Of a DNA stretch of 64,000 nucleotides, positions 1 to 11,300 are shown one piece after another. Every line of letters begins with the position of its first letter. Position 1 is the stretch's first letter. Made by a program: the position numbers and the translations under genes. The notes below the pieces were generated by a model, which did not search any database, was not told where the DNA came from, and saw only the letters and a program-made list of their open reading frames with translations. Source of the DNA: Amia ocellicauda. Lineage: Eukaryota; Chordata; Actinopteri; Amiiformes; Amiidae. Location of the stretch: positions 2,412,501 through 2,476,500 of the forward strand of contig NC_089864.1 of the NCBI RefSeq assembly GCF_036373705.1, given 5' to 3'.

Positions 1-68
1 AGAGGTATATAACGTATGAAAGAGCAGCAGAGAAAGCGTTGTGTGTCCCTTAGTATAATAATGCCCGT

Positions 69-3000
69 TTACACGACAACAAGCACACACAGCACAGCTA
101 GTAGCATCACAGGCAGGAGGCAGGGTCCATAGTGGCCTTGGGTCCCAGCGTCGCCTGAGGAAGAGAGGAAGACAAACGGACAGAGAGAAAGGACATGTCA
201 GAGAGTCTGGGGTTGGGGGACGGGAATCAGGTCTGTATTGGATGGTATTTAAAACAGTGTTGTCAATCAAGCTTATATCACCCCTCCTTCACTTTATACA
301 TGCAGTGCAGCACAATAGAGGAGATGGATTGATGGATTATTAGCCGTGACGCTCTTACCCTCCACGCTGACATTCACAGAGCTGATGGTCTCCCCCCCCT
401 CAGAGAGCAGCACGAGGTAGTTTCCCTGGTCAGCTTTTCTCATCTCCCGCAGGGTCAGAGAGCCGCTCTGCACTGACACTCTGTGCTCGTACCCGGGGCC
501 AGGGCGGCTCGCTGCGCCCCTCTCCACAGCGCACACTGAGACAGAGGCTCCCTCTCCTGCAGCAGCAAACAGCACCTCCACTGGCTCTGCAGTGAACAGG
601 GGGAGGGAGAGGGCGGCTCCAGACCGCAGGGTGAGGTTTGCAGTGTGAGCTGAGAGGGACAGAGAGAGACAATGGGATGTTTCAGATCTTACTGGACATT
701 CATAGACCCTGCAGGTACTGAGCACCGTGCTCGGCTGTGCTCGGCCGTACTGGGAGTTACTGGGGGTGGTCAGAGCCAACCCCACCATCACCAGATCCAA
801 ACAGCCTTCTCTCAGACACGCCTCTGAGCCCCCCCATGACAACAGATCAAAGTGTCACTTAGATTAAAGAATATGTTGTGTGTAAACTTATGTAAGCATC
901 GTCAACTAATGACAAATATCTTTAGCCTTTCCTGTTGAATTGGCAAATAATTCCTAACCTTTAGTGCACATTAACTGTATGGGCTAATATTACTGTCAGT
1001 CCTTGGAGAACAAACGAAATGTGAACAAAATACAAATGTGCATCTGTGACTCATCAGTAACTACAGGCACACAGTTGGGCATCTATACCGGCTGTACAAT
1101 CTTCCTCTTCTCAGAAAACTGGGGCAGATACTCCCTTCTCAGTTGACCTGCTGTCGAAATTGCTCTTGCATTTATTTCATGTTTGTTCAGAAATGCACAT
1201 GGTTTGGGATTATACTTTTTCAAGGGAATCTTAGCACAAACAGATGCCTCTGTCAAAATGAAAATAATATCTTGTCGGCGTTTATAACTTTCTTTCCCTC
1301 ATTTTTTTATTGGTTGATGTCGTTTAATAACTGTCAATCTCAGCCTTTTGCTCAGCTTTTGTCTTTTCTTCTGGTGTTAAATGTTGGTTTATTGTTGACT
1401 TTCAAGTGTGGTCTAAAGATAAATTACAAGTTTTGTAAAATAGAGTGTACCCATCGGTGTACAGAACACCAGGTGTATAATGTTGTTAAATGTTAATTAA
1501 ATGTTGTTAATTAAATGCTTCTTGCGATCTTTTGACTCCATGTTTAGGTCTCTTGATGATTCTTTTAACAAATCAATTTACTCAGTTACCATTTATACTA
1601 ATCATAATCAGTATTTAGGCATCTAATTAGTCAAAGCACAATTTGTTGATTGATTAATGGTTAATGAAATTCCTATCACTGGGGAGGCTGCAGGGACATC
1701 TAGGGTTGAGATGCTGAATTCCAATTGAATAAAGTCGCAGAAATCGCAGGGCCCTAACGAAGAGCCCTGATGCACCCAGGCACAGAGCGGGGAGAGCTGT
1801 AGCCCAAAAGGGAACCATCACAGACTGAAATGAAAAGTAACAGATCAGATTGAGCCCTTCTGACATACAGACACTTTTTAATACATTTTCTCTCCTGCTT
1901 TTAATTAAAAAAAAATTGGAAGAACTGTGGCAAGCTTTAGGCTCTCATGCTGATCTGATTGGGTTAGTCTACCATGCTGATGTGCTCCAGGCCTCTACAG
2001 GGAGAGGAGGCTGAAAGACACACAGGACACCTTTAGAGGGCTGTGAAGGGCTTTCCGTTTCTTCCCTGATGATGTCTAATGCTGGGGGACTCTACTGGTG
2101 AAGGCAAGAGTAAAATCAGACGCCATTACCTGCGACAGTGAGGTAGACGCTCCCAAGAGTCTTCCAGACATCTCCGTCTTTCTTACACCAGCACTCATAC
2201 TGGCCTGTGTCAGAGGGCAGGGTGCTGTTCATGGTCAAAGCAAAGTCCCCCCGTCTGACCCGCTCTCTGGGGACCCCGATTCTGTTCTTGAACCTGTGGC
2301 TGAGGTAGAGTTCACCGTACGTGGATTCCCACACTAGTGTTTCGGAAACTCTCCACTGGATGTAGAGTTTCTCCTCAGGGATCCCGGCAGCGTCCACTCC
2401 ATCACAGGGCAGAGAGACAGAGTCGCCCACTGACACGGACAATGAGACTGGGGAGGGAGCTGGAGAAACTGGGTCACACATTGGGGAGAGAGTGAGAGGG
2501 AGAGGATAGTGACCTGGCTGCCCAGAGAGGAGCAGTGCTGTGGTCACTGAGACACAGGAGAGGTGGACACAGAGAGGAGCGGCACTGTGGTCACTGAGAG
2601 ACAGGAGAGGTGGACACAGAGAGGACAGTGTGGTCACTGTGAGACAGGAGAGGTGGACACACAGAGGAGCGGCACTGTGGTCACTGAGACACAGGAGAGG
2701 TGGACACAGAGCGGACCGGCGCTGTGGTCACAGAGACAGGAAAGGTGGATACAGAGATGCACGGTCTCCTGCATTGCAATAAATATGCTTACATAAGGGA
2801 CATTCGTTAATAAAATAATAAATGCCAACTCAATTTTTGTGTTACTTCTGTGTTTGATAAAAAAGTAAATGTATGTTTATGTAATATATATTATTTTATA
2901 AAACATTGTGATTTTCTTTCTTTCATATATATGTAATGTTAAATTGCTTTGGCAACACTGCAGATCTGTTAGTCATGACAATAAAGCACCTTAAATTTAA

Positions 3001-3606
3001 CTGAATTGAGAGGCTAGTGAGAGCAGGGAGAAAGTGAGGGAGTTGGAGACAGATTGGGGGAGAGAGAGTGATTTGGGATGCTTGCCCATCCCCAGTGTGC
3101 GGGACAGCATATGGTGAACAGCCATGGGGGTCAGCGATTACAGGCACTATATAGAAGTGTCATTTATTGCAATTGTTCCCAGCCCTGGCCCTGGAGGAGC
3201 CCACATCCTGCTGGTTTTTGATCCAACCGAGCTCTCAATTACTTAATTGAACCCTTAATTGAACTAATAATTTCCTAAATCAGAACTTATTAAAGAACCA
3301 CCTATTTTATTTCACAATTTAAAAAGTCAAATCTAAGCAGACTGCTAATTCAATTAAGATTAAATTAAGTAATTAAGAACTCAGTTGGAACAAAAACCAG
3401 CAGGGTGGGGGCTCCTCCATAACCAGGGTTGGGAACCCCTGATTTATTGGATTTTCAATGAAAGCTAATTTTCCTGCGTTAACATTTAACCCAGTACACA
3501 CACACACACACACATCATACATACATCATACATACACATGACTGTCACTCACCTATTGTCCAGACCAGCACCGTATGCACAGTGGTGTAGCACAGCACAG
3601 GTGACC
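69..3606 (-). CDS. Gene A: tailless membrane Ig receptor (V-set plus cysteine-poor Ig domain)
   Basis: I read four exons, all joined in phase 1. A leader-like exon at 3606-3553 encodes a hydrophobic stretch ending VLVWTI. A V-set exon lies at about 2447-2130 (GDSVSLPC, W about 20 residues on, then SDTGQYECW). A second Ig-like exon lies at 649-359 (SLTLR, then KADQGNYLVL where YxC is expected). A last exon at 154-69 encodes DAG, a hydrophobic run ending CVLVVV, then a stop. The protein would therefore span the membrane with no cytoplasmic tail, so it would need an adaptor, act as a ligand or decoy, or be lipid-anchored. The ATG exon was not found and the leader exon is the weakest part. Gene B at 19231-21790 has the same layout. 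The V domain resembles B7/butyrophilin/DICP-type fish domains, but I cannot name the family. The receptor role is inferred from architecture. Confidence 0.6.
359..649 (-). CDS. Cysteine-poor Ig-like exon of gene A
   Basis: A 291-bp phase 1-1 exon with a CTCTCAG acceptor and a GTAAGA donor. It encodes an Ig-like fold: NLTLRSG, then EPVEVLF, then GYEHRVSV, then SGSLTLR, then ADQGNY. The B-strand and F-strand cysteines are absent; the only cysteine is in the SVCAVE loop. It closely matches the two second-type domains of gene B. Confidence 0.65.
2130..2447 (-). CDS. V-set Ig exon of gene A
   Basis: One V-set domain with both canonical cysteines (VSLPC and QYEC), the core tryptophan (IQWRV) and the DxGxY motif (SDTGQY). 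The minus-strand acceptor is a CAG after a pyrimidine tract; a second in-frame CAG lies about 12 bases upstream, so the 5' end is uncertain. The donor is GTAATG. The exon is symmetrical (phase 1-1), as is usual for Ig domains. Confidence 0.7.
2520..2760. repeat. Minisatellite in gene A intron
   Basis: About five imperfect copies of a unit of roughly 40-47 bases containing AGGAGAGGTGGACACAGAG and GTGGTCACTGAGA, just upstream of the V-set exon. Reading frames through it on either strand are products of the repeat. Confidence 0.75.
2935..3000 (+). mobile_element. LINE-type 3' end fragment
   Basis: The pattern 'ggcaacactgcag...tcatgacaataaagcacc...ttaactgaattgag' matches two other places here (about 7565-7645 and 63690-63750) that share TCATGCCAATAAAG followed by an AATTTGAAC-like end. 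This is a typical L2-like LINE or dependent SINE 3' terminus in fish; the exact family is not determined. Confidence 0.4.
3180..3445. mobile_element. Palindromic MITE, copy 1
   Basis: The two ends are inverted copies. The left has CCTGGAGGAGCCCACATCCT and TGGTTTTTGATCCAACCGAG; the right has AACAAAAACCAGCAGGG and GGGGCTCCTC, ending AACCAGGGTTGGGAACCCCT. The core is AT-rich (TTAATTGAA, CAATTAAG). Related partial copies lie at about 23940-24095 and 47150-47370. No coding capacity, so it would be a non-autonomous DNA transposon. Confidence 0.6.
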
Positions 3607-3954
3607 CTGCAGGTAGAGACGACAGAGCAGCACATCAAATTAGGAGAAAGGGCAGTCTGTGTGCATTTGAATACACACACACACAGTATGCACTTTTTTG
3701 TAAACACATGTGCGCACACTCACAACATAAAGAGTGCTATAAGCCATGTTTAAATCATTAAAACAGCCCAGAGTGTTATTCCATTTTTAAATCGAAGTAA
3801 ACCTAATCATGTCTGAGGCATGATCATTTCAAGTTTCATTCAAGAGCCGCATAAATAGTTGCTCGTCCCTATTTATAATTCACTGTGGACTGAAAGAAAT
3901 TGGCAACTCTCTAAATTTAAATAGTTAGAATTAACTATTCAGAATATCAATACA

Positions 3955-4205
3955 AATATATGCATTCGTTTGTGCTGCATTTGTGCTGGTGGTTCTCGAG
4001 ATATTATTTTATTTTATGAGCTGTGACGTCATTCCGCACCCCATCAACCTCCAAATCGCCCCAAAATAGTCTATTTCGTTTGTGCTACGTTTCGTTAGTG
4101 CCGGTTTGTGCCGTATTTGTTTTCATCAGTGCAGTTATAGTTTTTTAGATATTCATTTTTTAATTAGCAGCGATGACGTCACCTAGCACCCCATCACACT
4201 CCAAA
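3955..4205. repeat. Two-copy tandem repeat with CRE palindromes
   Basis: Two diverged copies, each about 125 bases, start TTCGTTTGTGCT and continue into GCACCCCATCA and CTCCAAATC. Each carries one TGACGTCA palindrome, the full CREB/ATF element, at about 4025 and 4172. No gene start is visible beside them, so whether they regulate anything is unknown. Confidence 0.5.
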
Positions 4206-5590
4206 TCTGGGTACAAGGAAGTCGCCTGTAACTCCATGCGAAGCCGGTTCAATTGAGAAGGTACTTCGTTTTGCATCAGACATCAGTTATCCAGGGCAAC
4301 TTCTTACTATGCTATTCACGCGTCAAAATCGGTCTCTTTATTTAATAAAAAGCTGAGCCATGCACCCTAATAAAACAGTGGTCAGCACAGCACGTAGACA
4401 TGTGATCATGAAAGAAGCTGATTTAGACTTTCCAGAATTAGGAATGATGGGATTGAAATCGATGTTTTTTACTAAAATAAATATAATAGACTTTCTGTTG
4501 TTGTTGTTGTTCTTGTTCTTGTTTAGTGTAACAAACGTCTGCTTTCAATTTAGTTTGTATTAAGGTCTGGCGCCGCACATACATACATACCGCATCTTCA
4601 TATGTAATAGTCTGACACATTCTCGCATGATTCTCCAGTGTTGCCATCTTATCAAACATCGAGTTACGGATTAAACTACGTGGGACATTTAAGAGTGTCT
4701 GAAAAGATCGCGAAAATCCTGCCGAGAAAGGACTGCAGGACTGAATACAATGTGCCCTGACGAAATACATTGCTTTTTTGGTATAAATACACACAAACAT
4801 GAAAGACTATGATTACCATATGTCCTGGCCTTAAATTAAATGCCCCGATGTCTTGTCAGTTCTCTCAAAATAAATAGTCCCGGTTTTTAGCTTTCCCTTA
4901 CTCTCTTAAAACTATTAAAATGTTTTTTAAACAGACATGTTTTATGTGATTGCATGACGAAGATAATATTTTAATTATTTGTAAACCATCATTATAGCGG
5001 ACTATATGTAACTACTAGCATAATGGTAATTCTAGTATAGACACTTTACCGACTGCAGAAATACATCTCTGCCTGTTTTTTACGATCGCTATGACATTTT
5101 TTTCAATACTTTTAACAATTTTCCTAAACTCTTAACGCACCAACACACCTACAACACACAATTGGCAAAACGGTTAATTTCATGCTCAAAATCATACATT
5201 GTAAACTAAACTCCCACACTAATTTTCAAAATACAGTAATGCACTAACACAATACACTATGTCTACCAAAACACTGCAAACATGTCTCAAAATCAAATAA
5301 TTATTCCAAAACATGAACACATGTTCTCTTCCAACAGGAACATTTAGTCAATCATAGCACAATATCATAAAAACACTAACATCAGATGGAATTACAGAAA
5401 CTGCATTATTTTATATGTGTCAGGTCTGCCCTTATACGATAGACAGTATATTGTATTGATCATAGATTGTGACATCACTGCAAGTTAACAAAAATATGCA
5501 ATATAGCTGCCATTTATTATGTGAAAATACAAAATATACAAACAGAAAAAGCCACAGAAGAATAATAAATAAAATAAAAAATAAAAATCT
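4206..5590. other. AT-rich intergenic stretch
   Basis: No gene recognised. The short open frames here are low in complexity and lack splice or start context. The right part (about 5100-5420) is A-rich, with many AACAC-type repeats leading into the transposase remnant. Confidence 0.5.
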
Positions 5591-5591
5591 T

Positions 5592-6250
5592 CTAATGTGC
5601 CCGTTTTTCTGCATTTGGCCACATGTTCTCATCCACATTACACCTGATATCTTCTCTCGCAAGGCATCTTGGGAAAAATCTTTTGGCATGCCTTAGCCAC
5701 CCTTGGCAGTGTTCAGCTGTGATGTATTGGCATGCAGCATCCATTGCATCCAGGAGGGACATTTGGTCCTGTGGACGATGGTCAAAAACCTTCCATCTCC
5801 ACGCTGAGAAAAACTCCTCAATGAGGAAAGGGGAGTAAGGGGCAAGGAAAAGGGACATCATCCTTGGATGGGCGTCAAACCAGGCTGTGACTGCACGGGA
5901 ATTGTGGAATGCCACATTGTCCCATGTGATCACATATATTGGCAAGTGGTCTCCCACCTGTCCCCTTTCTACCTCTGGCACCAGTCTTTCGTGCAGGTCT
6001 TCTAAAAACAGGAGAAGGTGGTCGGTGTTGTAGGGGCCCATCTCACATCTATGCAGGAGTGCACCGTTGTTGGAGATTGCGGCGCACATGGTGATGTTGG
6101 CTCCTCTCTGGCATGGCACAGTTTTTGCCAATTATGTTTTTTCCACGCCGATGCCTTTTCGCCAAATTGAAGCCAGCCTCATCAACGTAGATCATTTCAT
6201 TTATGACTTCATTGGCCTCCAAATCCATGACTCTCTGAAAGTAATCAGAC
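5592..6250 (-). pseudogene. IS630/Tc1-superfamily (DDE_3) transposase remnant
   Basis: The minus strand encodes the C-terminal catalytic part of a fish DDE_3 transposase. Upstream frame: EMIYVDEAGFNLAKR (first catalytic D). Then, in another frame: QRGANITMCAAIS, VITWDNVAFHNS (second catalytic D), and APYSPFLIEEFFSAWRWKVF around the third acidic residue. Relatives usually read FLNPIEEFFSAW, so two residues seem to be lost here. The first-D segment and the rest are in different frames, with the break near 6100-6130, and the N-terminal DNA-binding region is missing. This is a dead DNA-transposon gene. Confidence 0.65.
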
Positions 6251-6304
6251 ACAGTGTGTGTAAATGCTTTGCTGTATACCTACTGTATGTCCTGGTACTC
6301 GTCT

Positions 6305-6530
6305 TCCTCTCCCTCGTGCAGGAGGACACAGCCCTTCATCTGACACTGTGTATTTCAGTGTTAATTACTGATGGAGAGGAGGACACAGCCCTTCATCTGA
6401 CTCTGTATTTCAGTGTTAATTACTGATGGAGAGGAGGACACAGCCCTTCATCTGACTCTGTATTTCAGTGTTAATTACTGATGGAGAGGAGGACACAGCC
6501 CTTCATCTGACTCTGTATTTCAGTGTTAAT
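6305..6530. repeat. 55-bp tandem repeat beside the transposase remnant
   Basis: About four copies of a 55-bp unit containing GGAGGACACAGCCCTTCATC and TTTCAGTGTTAATTACTGAT. It abuts the truncated 5' side of the transposase remnant. Confidence 0.8.
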
Positions 6531-7330
6531 GGCCCCTGGGGGAGGCGCTCATGTGCCGTTTTTACACAGTCGCATGTGTTACAGTTTCCACTGGACTGTG
6601 CGCGTCTAAGTCTCTGCCTATTGTGGCAACCACTCACCTTCTACAAGTGTATACATGGTTTTATATTATTATTGCGCGTTTTATTGTTAGTTGTACTTGT
6701 TAAGTTGTGGTTGATGTAGTTTTCACGACATCCGTTCAGAAAACAGTGCTGAATACAAGGCAGTGAAGCTGCGTTTGTGGCGCCAGATCCTTCAGATAAA
6801 TGGCGCAGAGCTAGCCGGTGATGCACAGGTTTTGATTTTGGCTGAGTTTTAGTTGATAGTTACTGTTCATTGTTTATTATTATTATAACGTTTCAGTGTA
6901 TTTTCATTTGCGTTAATTTCGTATTATTTGTAGTGTTTTGTTTATTTGCATTTTAGTGTATTGTTTGTTTTTATTACAAAAAACGTTATTATAAAGTATA
7001 CTATTGTAAACTAAAAAGTTATGTATATCACATTTGCATTGTTTTATTTGTGCTAACAAAAGTGTTTTTCTCTCTTTAACATGGACATGTACACGGGAGC
7101 GTAAAGGGATCATGAAAAACACATTTTGCTTTTTTTTCATTCATTATATGCATACATACATTTCAGGTGACATTACATTACATGTCAGGTGTTAAAACAT
7201 TATCATTATTTTCAAAATCTGGTACCTGGCAAGGGTTTTCATTTCATTGAAGAGGACAATCAAGGTATATGTTATATATCTAAAAGTATGTTAACAATAT
7301 ATTTAGGAGTTTTTAGGAGAAATATATAAA
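6531..7330. other. AT-rich DNA without recognised gene
   Basis: No coding exon or RNA gene seen. The sequence grades from unique-looking DNA near 6540-6850 into T-rich and AT-rich DNA. Confidence 0.4.
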
Positions 7331-7965
7331 GTATTATGTATTTCAGTATATACAGTGGGCATAATTCACATTTATGTTTTAAAAATATCTTAATGTATTT
7401 CACAATATAAAAAAACTGCAATTTACATATTTTAAAGTATATTATAAGATACTGTAATATATGTTCCAGAAATATTGAAATATATATTAAACTATGTTTT
7501 GATAATGTATTTCTTGTATATTGCTTAATTCTATGTTTGTATTTTCACATCCCTGTTTATATTATGATGTTATTATATTACTCTGTTGTATTGTAGAGGA
7601 CTCTGGTCATGCCAATAAAGCAAATTTTAACTTGAATTTGATGTTTTGTAAAATATATCTCAATATACAAACACAGCAATAATTTATATATTTTAAAATA
7701 TATAGGAAAATATATTGTAACATATATGTTACAATATATTTTAATGTTTTCATAATATATTTAAAATATATTCATATATTTTGAAAAATATATCACAATA
7801 TGCAAAAACGGCAATCTTTTACATATTTTAAAATATATTACAAGATATTACAAGATATTGTAATATATTTTCCAGGAAGATATTGTAACATATATTTTAA
7901 TATATATATATATATATATTTTACAATAACATATTTTGAAATATATATTCTGTATATATTTCATT
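7331..7965. repeat. AT-rich palindromic repeat array with embedded LINE tail
   Basis: Diverged repeats share CACAATAT...ACGGCAAT...TTTACATATTTTAAA and TATTGTAATATAT. They recur about three times and are rich in ATATTTTAAAATATAT palindromes. A LINE-type 3' end (GGTCATGCCAATAAAGCAAATTTT) lies at about 7600-7640 within it. Confidence 0.5.
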
Positions 7966-8175
7966 TCCGTAAGGGACACCTCCTTCACACACTGTGTTGG
8001 GTGGTCTACTCTCCCACACCCACACACATACACCCCTCCTCTCCTTTAACGGTGTGTTAGACGTACCTCTATTCCTCTCCTCACGGACTCGCAGGTGGCA
8101 CAGGTCTGACATAAACCCACACAGATGATCTCTGCGCTGTGGGGCACGGGGCACAACCTGCCTGCTGTCCTGAGG

Positions 8176-8274
8176 ATGTCAGCAGCCAGAGCGATCCTTC
8201 TCCTGGTGACCTGTGAGTACAGTGTGGGCCTGTTACCCATCAGCGCAAACTGCTTTACCACCTGCCTGCTGCTG

Positions 8275-8309
<35 letters not shown>

Positions 8310-11300
8310 TCACCAGGAAATGTACCCATTGAGACCAAGGCCTCATTTACTAGGGGGTCCTGGGACACAAACAAACAGTCGACACATTAATTTATGTGTA
8401 ATACATTTATGTGTGGTACCATTGATCACCTTCAATACAAAACAATACCAATGTATAGTCTACGATTAGGTAAAGAAAACCGTCACCGTGATCTAAAATT
8501 GGTCAGATATTAGTTGTCACCAGCTTTAATCTACTGGAAACAGTAAAAGCTTTCCTATAGCTGTAAAGAAAGCCGAGTTTTGGTCCAACCTTTAAAACTG
8601 AATTATCAATGTGATGATTAAAATTGAGATGCTCATCGATCCACGTGCCTAAATACTTACAATACTGAACCCTCTGAAGTGACTCTCCCAGTAAAGAAAC
8701 AATGTTCACAGATTCATCATAAACCTCTTATAAATCCTCTCTTATGCCAAGTAAACAAGTGTGTTTGATTTAGATCCATTTAGCAGTAGTCCATCACAAA
8801 GTGATCTCTTCTGTATAATGTTAAAAGCACCTCTTATCATCATCACCACATGAGCATTTGTGTTGCATCGTGTAATAGCCTAATTATAATAAAACATTTA
8901 CACATTGATCTTTTATTTATTTGTGTTAACTTGCATACATTTGAATCTTCCTCTTCTTATGGCAATGATGATAATGATTAAAATGATGATGACGAAGCTG
9001 CTGCTGATGATGATTATAATGGTGGTGATGATGATGATGATGATGGAAGCACAAACAGCAGCAGTTTGCGAACAGCAGCAGAAAGAGCTCACGCCGTGTC
9101 TTTGCCAGACGCCGTCCTCGTGCGGAGGTCCAGTGGCGCCATAGACAGGAGGCAGGTCCGGCATGGAGACAGCGTCACCCTGCCCTGCGGACTCCCTCAC
9201 CACACCGAGACCCTGTGGTTCATGCAGCGGCCAGAGCAAGTGCCAGAGAGGGTTCTGGTGGCTAAAATGGCTTCACATCAAGAGAAACCCACAATCACGC
9301 ACATCAGAGAGGACAGGGGGGCTCACTTCTCTGCGGTCCCGCATCCCACACCCCTGTCCATCGGCCTGAGGATTGAGAACATCACGGACGCCGCCCTGGC
9401 GCTGTACTACTGCGCTGACCGGGTCGACAGGACGCTGCAGTTTGGGAACGGAACCCTGCTGGTCTCCCCGTGTGAGGAGAACCTGACCTCTGAAGGCAAG
9501 TCGGACTGATCATCAGTTAATCCGTCAAAAGTGTTGTCAGTCAATCATTCTGTCAGTGCATCAGTCAGTCAGTGTATCAGTGTGTCAGTCAGTCAGTGTG
9601 TCAGTCAGTCAGTGTATCAGTGTGTCAGTCAGTCAGTGTGTCAGTCAGTGTAATTGGTGCCGTTGCCTTATAGAAAGTACTCCGGTTTCCTCTGCAGTGA
9701 TGGAAACCCTGAGCAACATTAACGGACTGACAGAACCCACAATGCAGTTTGTGACGTTCGTGAATTTCCCCTGTAACCCCCAATGGAGGCATCTCTGTGG
9801 GGCTCTGACTCACTATGGTGCTGTTTTGTTGTGTACTCATTCATTCTTTCCTTCATTTACTTGCCCCTGAAGCAGCAACAGAAGGCCCAGGCTCGGGTGG
9901 ACAACCCCCGCAGTGGTCAGTGTGCTGGGGGGCCCTGGGGGCCACTGGGCTCCTGTCCGCTCTCTGCCTCTGTGCTCTCGGCATCGCCAAGAGGAATGGT
10001 AAGTACAGCCCGTTGCCGAAACACATTGAGGGAGTTAGCAAGGGGCACAAACACAGAGACCCAGGCTGCGTCCCAAACCGCTCCCTCCTGCCTTCAGTGA
10101 TTGTGCACTTTGTGAGACATTTAACTGTGTGTGCTGGAGTGAGGAGTGCACACTAGGACACCCTTCACCTCTCACTCCCAGCCCAGCTGTGTGCCATTAG
10201 TGTCCCACTTTGTTCTTATCCTTTTTGAACACTATTGTTCCCCTTGTACACTTTTTGTGTAGGGTTAAGAAAGTAATACTGCTAAAGTGTGCCTGCAAAA
10301 AGTGCCTTATTTCTCACAGTGAGCTCCTGTCCTCTTTAGGTTCTCTCCTGTCCCTGACAACTATCGTTAAGTACTGAAACCCTTTATTTGTAGCACCCTG
10401 TGATATCAGCTGTCGAAGGTGCCCTTCAGGGTACATAGAGCTCCCTTCACTCGTCAGCTAAGGTATTGGGACACCCCTGTACAGCACACTTGGGACACCA
10501 CACTAACCCGCCCCTCGAGGGAAGGGAAGAAGGGAGCAAGGGAGCGGTCTGGGACACAGCCAGCATGGACAGGTACAGACGCACAATCAATCTCAAACTC
10601 AAACCCAGTTTCATTGGCATGACGTGTTCCCACAGGCACAAGCCTTGTCAGACAGGGAAAAGCTGTGAATCCGTGTCATTTCCCGATTCACATCCTGCAT
10701 GAGAAAATAGGCTTATTTATCAGTGACGCCTCGTCATTGACAGATCACAGAAGAGCCATTTAAATGCAAATGCGAAAATCTCAGCTAATCATGTTTGTTT
10801 ATATATTTAGCCAATATTTATGCTTTAAAGCTTCTTCATGTGTGCAGTAGATTTGGTCGACACCCACATCCTGTCTCTGCAGTTCTAGCAGCAGCGGTAA
10901 CACCTGCAGGGTGTGGCCTGAGCGAGCGCTCAGCACTGCGCCACACCAGTCAACAGCAAACAGGAAAACCACACACCCCACTCCATGTGTACGTGCGCTG
11001 GAGCCGCTGCTCACAGTAGCAATGTCTGGAGCTGCAGTGTTAGTTCTCTCAACCACAAGCATTTTCCACTGACCTCCACATGTGGCTGCTATTTAAAAAC
11101 TAAAAAGAAGGTGGAGGACATTCTGAAATAAGATCAACATATACACAGGAATGGAAAAAAAACAATCACCTTAATGACTTACCACTGTGTCGTACATGCA
11201 TGGGTGTTTACTCATGTGTGAGTCTGGTCTGTTGGGCCCTTTCAGGAAGTGCAGGTAGACCCGTCTGTGACTGTGTGGTGATGAGAGGAGATCAGAAGAG

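Noticed and set aside
9681-9870. Possible extra exon of gene C after CTCTGCAG (METLSNINGLTEPT...)
   Set aside because: The acceptor is plausible, but there is no convincing donor, and skipping it already gives a fully in-frame gene.
10885-11019. Possible gene C tail exon (LAAAVTPAGCGLSERS...)
   Set aside because: Ends in a stop with no donor; using exons 11246 and 11405 instead keeps phase and adds both tyrosine motifs.
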